From Aeromicrobium sp. Leaf245 (GTDB lineage: Bacteria; Actinomycetota; Actinomycetes; Propionibacteriales; Nocardioidaceae), in the NCBI RefSeq assembly GCF_942548115.1, contig NZ_OW824151.1, forward strand, positions 2,418,001-2,482,000: a stretch of 64,000 bases of DNA, written 5' to 3'. How positions within the stretch are numbered: position 1 is the first letter of the stretch; each line of letters starts with the position of its first letter. The notes under the pieces are model-generated. The model made no database searches, was not told the origin of the DNA, and worked only from the letters and a program-made list of their open reading frames with translations. A program made the position numbers and the translations under genes. Below, one piece after another: positions 62,163 through 64,000 of this stretch.

Positions 62163-62636
62163 TCAGGGCTGGGGCACGACGGCGGCGTCGACGACGCGCC
62201 CGACGCCGATGACGGCGGCCGCGGTCGCCAGGACGGCCAGACCCGCGACACCTGCGGTGACGGCGTCGTGCACCACGAGCTGCGGGATCGCGCGGTCCGG
62301 CACCGCCGCCGCGGCGATGCCGGCACCCACCAGCCCGATCCAGTTGCCCGTCATGGCAGACCGGTGGTCGCGGATACGACCTTGCCGTGCGCCGAGGATG
62401 CCGAGCGGAACCGTGACCAGCGTGACCACCGAGAGCGCGTGCAGGGCACTGAAGTGCCCGGGCCGGATCTCCTGGATCCAGAACGACGAGGCGGCCACGA
62501 ACATCAGCGCGACGACCCACACCCGCCCGGCCACGCGATGCCCCTGGGTGCCGCGCGGGCCCCGGAAGAGCTGCCACGCCCCGACCAGGAGCGCGACGAC
62601 GGCGGCGAAGGCATGGGTGGCGATCAGGGGTGTCAT
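62163..62636 (-). CDS. DUF2306 membrane protein
   Basis: A 157-aa protein with four predicted spans (LIATHAFAAVVALLVGAWQL, WVVALMFVAASSFWI, LSVVTLVTVPLGIL, VTAGVAGLAVLATAAAVIGV). The segment FRGPRGTQGHRVAGRVWV between the first two is the DUF2306 hallmark. The function is unknown. Its ATG overlaps the MarR stop by 4 nt, so it is the likely target of that regulator. Confidence 0.83.
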   Translation of the reverse strand: MTPLIATHAFAAVVALLVGAWQLFRGPRGTQGHRVAGRVWVVALMFVAASSFWIQEIRPGHFSALHALSVVTLVTVPLGILGARQGRIRDHRSAMTGNWIGLVGAGIAAAAVPDRAIPQLVVHDAVTAGVAGLAVLATAAAVIGVGRVVDAAVVPQP

Positions 62637-63082
62637 GACAGCTCCGGCTTCAGGAGGGCGAGCAGGGGGTCGGTGACCGAGCGCACCTGGTCGGCGGTGA
62701 CGGTGGTCGCGGCCAGGAGCTGCTCGAACGAGGACTCCAGCAGCCGTCCCCCGTCGGCGACGAGCGTGGATCCCGCGTCGGTGAGCTGCACGACTCGACG
62801 ATTGCCCGCCCCGTCCGTCCGGGTCGCGGTGACGAGCCCGGCCGCGACCAGCGACTGCACCATCCGACTGGCCGCGGGTGCGGAGACGCCACGGGCGCCG
62901 GCGAGCTCGACCTGCGTGGGCGCGCCGAGCACCTGGATCGTGACCAGGGTCAGGAACCGGCCGTAGCTGATGTCGAACGACTCGCCGAGCATGCGGTCGG
63001 CCGCGGCGTCGAGCGCCGAGACGAGAGTGTGCAGCCGGTAGGCCGGTTGCGTCGGGTCGTAGGCCACCCGACCATGGTGCAC
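62633..63082 (-). CDS. MarR-family transcriptional regulator
   Basis: A 149-aa winged-helix regulator: FLTLVTIQVLGAPTQVELAG, VSAPAASRMVQSLVAAGLVT (recognition helix), RTDGAGNRRVVQLTDAGSTL (wing). The start is GTG at 63082. It is cotranscribed with the DUF2306 gene. The AT-rich stretch at about 63083-63106, between it and the divergent PAS gene, reads TTGACGTAGGTAACTTAA on the minus strand and is a partly symmetric candidate operator. Confidence 0.88.
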   Translation of the reverse strand: MHHGRVAYDPTQPAYRLHTLVSALDAAADRMLGESFDISYGRFLTLVTIQVLGAPTQVELAGARGVSAPAASRMVQSLVAAGLVTATRTDGAGNRRVVQLTDAGSTLVADGGRLLESSFEQLLAATTVTADQVRSVTDPLLALLKPELS

Positions 63083-63164
63083 AGATTAAGTTACCTACGT
63101 CAATATGCAGTCGTCAGTGGTCTCAGGTCCACCACGTGACCCCGGCTCGCTCCTACCCTGAGCC

Positions 63165-64000
63165 ATGACGAGGGACACCCGCGCCACGCCGGTCGAGGAC
63201 CGACCGACCCTGCGCACCGCCGCCCCGTTCGTCGCGGTCGGCACGCTCGGCCTCCTCGGCCTCCTCGTACCGCCCCACCCGGAGTCGACGACACCCGTGC
63301 AGCCGTGGCACGTGGTGGCACTCTTCGCCGTCACCCTCGCGATCCTCGCTCGCAGCCTCACGTCGCCGGTACGCACCTGGGCCGATCCCGGTGCCCCGCT
63401 GTTCTTCTTCGTGGTGATCGCCGCCGCGCGCGAGGTGAGCGGCGGCGCCATGGGCGGCGGGGGCGGGCTCGTCGCGCTCCCCGTCCTGTGGTTGGCCCTG
63501 TTCGGTCGCCGCAAGGACCTCTGGCTCTCTGCCCTGGCCACCCTGGTGCTCTTCCTGGTGCCCGCGCTGCTCATCGGCGATCCGCGCTACCCCACCAGCG
63601 GGTGGCGGATGGCCCTCATCTGGACGGGCGTCTCCCTCTTCATCGGCCCAGCCATCCAGGACGTCGTGCGCCGTCTCGCCGTCGAACGGCGCGAGCACCA
63701 GCAGGCTGCGGCCGAGGCGCGCGGCCTGCTGGGAGGCGCGCGACTGAGCAGCATGGTCGCGACCGACCGCGCCGGGTTGATCACGTCCTTCGGCGTGGGG
63801 GCCGAGCACCTCCTGGGGTACCGAGCCGTCGAGGTCGTGGGACGCGTGAACGTCTCGTCGTTGCACGACCCGAAGGAGCTCGCGGCCACCGCGACGGCCC
63901 GCGACAGCGACCCGGGGCACGTCCTCGCCGAGCTCGCCGCCGAGGACGCGCCGAGCCAGGTCTGGACCTACCTGCGCGCCGACGGGACGAGGATCTTCGT
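63165..64000 (+). CDS. Membrane sensor with PAS domain, truncated by window end
   Basis: An open reading frame of at least 278 codons, with no stop before the window ends. The N-terminal half has four or five hydrophobic segments (PFVAVGTLGLLGLLV, WHVVALFAVTLAILA, PLFFFVVIAAARE, ALATLVLFLVPALLI, MALIWTGVSLFIGPA). A linker helix (RRLAVERREHQQAAAEA) leads to a PAS domain: MVATDRAGLITSFGVGAEHL, LGYRAVEVVGRVNVSSLHDP and WTYLRADGTRIFV. The output domain (GGDEF or histidine kinase) would lie beyond 64000. The ATG is preceded by TACCCT (63154-63159), consistent with a leaderless transcript. Confidence 0.82.
   Translation, partial: MTRDTRATPVEDRPTLRTAAPFVAVGTLGLLGLLVPPHPESTTPVQPWHVVALFAVTLAILARSLTSPVRTWADPGAPLFFFVVIAAAREVSGGAMGGGGGLVALPVLWLALFGRRKDLWLSALATLVLFLVPALLIGDPRYPTSGWRMALIWTGVSLFIGPAIQDVVRRLAVERREHQQAAAEARGLLGGARLSSMVATDRAGLITSFGVGAEHLLGYRAVEVVGRVNVSSLHDPKELAATATARDSDPGHVLAELAAEDAPSQVWTYLRADGTRIF

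Overview
This 64-kb, high-GC window reads as a chromosomal segment of an actinobacterium, most likely from the Nocardioidaceae/Propionibacteriales (for example Aeromicrobium or a relative). The taxon is inferred from gene order and families: nrdJ-nrdR-lexA with a divergent LysM gene, a dinG-hflX-dapF-miaA run, recA-recX, ClgR-CinA-PgsA-FtsK, and RNase J-DapA. It also rests on actinobacterial GAAC-N4-GTTC SOS boxes and many apparently leaderless starts. I see no rRNA, tRNA, CRISPR array or insertion sequence.

Layout. 1-4.1 kb: an XRE regulator diverges from a von Willebrand A protein, a small membrane protein, an unknown 101-aa protein and an N-formylglutamate amidohydrolase interrupted by an in-frame TAA. 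4.1-16.2 kb: an accessory island. Six tightly packed plus-strand genes encode a HelD/UvrD-like helicase, a multidomain HTH/repeat protein, a Z1-domain ATPase, a ParB-like protein, a 100-aa protein and a helicase-associated-repeat protein. They are followed by an HNH nuclease, a Vsr endonuclease and a C5-cytosine methyltransferase. It looks like a composite modification/restriction defence locus, and the gene set is the strongest candidate here for an under-described system.

16.3-22.9 kb: class II (B12-dependent) ribonucleotide reductase nrdJ and its repressor nrdR with a pair of NrdR boxes, a PhnB-like protein, a glutamine amidotransferase, and a divergent LysM gene/lexA pair with SOS boxes. 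23-27 kb: two tandem secreted paralogues. 27-34.5 kb: dinG-like helicase, hflX, dapF, miaA, an orphan MT0933-type antitoxin, a LigB-like protein and an HhH-GPD protein. 34.5-40.2 kb: TetR divergent from an MMPL transporter fused to a degenerate ABC ATPase, overlapped by a YhgE/Pip-type membrane protein. 40.3-45.2 kb: miaB, a VOC protein, and DUF305 and LVIVD genes sharing a duplicated leader. 45.4-48.7 kb: a glutamate-type ABC importer operon. 49-54.8 kb: PadR, recX, recA (with SOS box), DUF3046, GNAT, ClgR, CinA, PgsA. 54.8-61.1 kb: ftsK, a CbiX-like protein, RNase J, dapA. 61.3-64 kb: a thioesterase, a DUF2306/MarR pair, and the start of a membrane PAS sensor running off the window.

The housekeeping genes form a genome-maintenance neighbourhood: SOS response (lexA, recA, recX, LysM), dNTP supply (nrdJ, nrdR), chromosome segregation (ftsK), tRNA modification (miaA, miaB) and lysine/DAP synthesis (dapA, dapF). 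The accessory island sits directly beside nrdJ. Several intergenic regions carry unusual palindromic or three-copy repeats.
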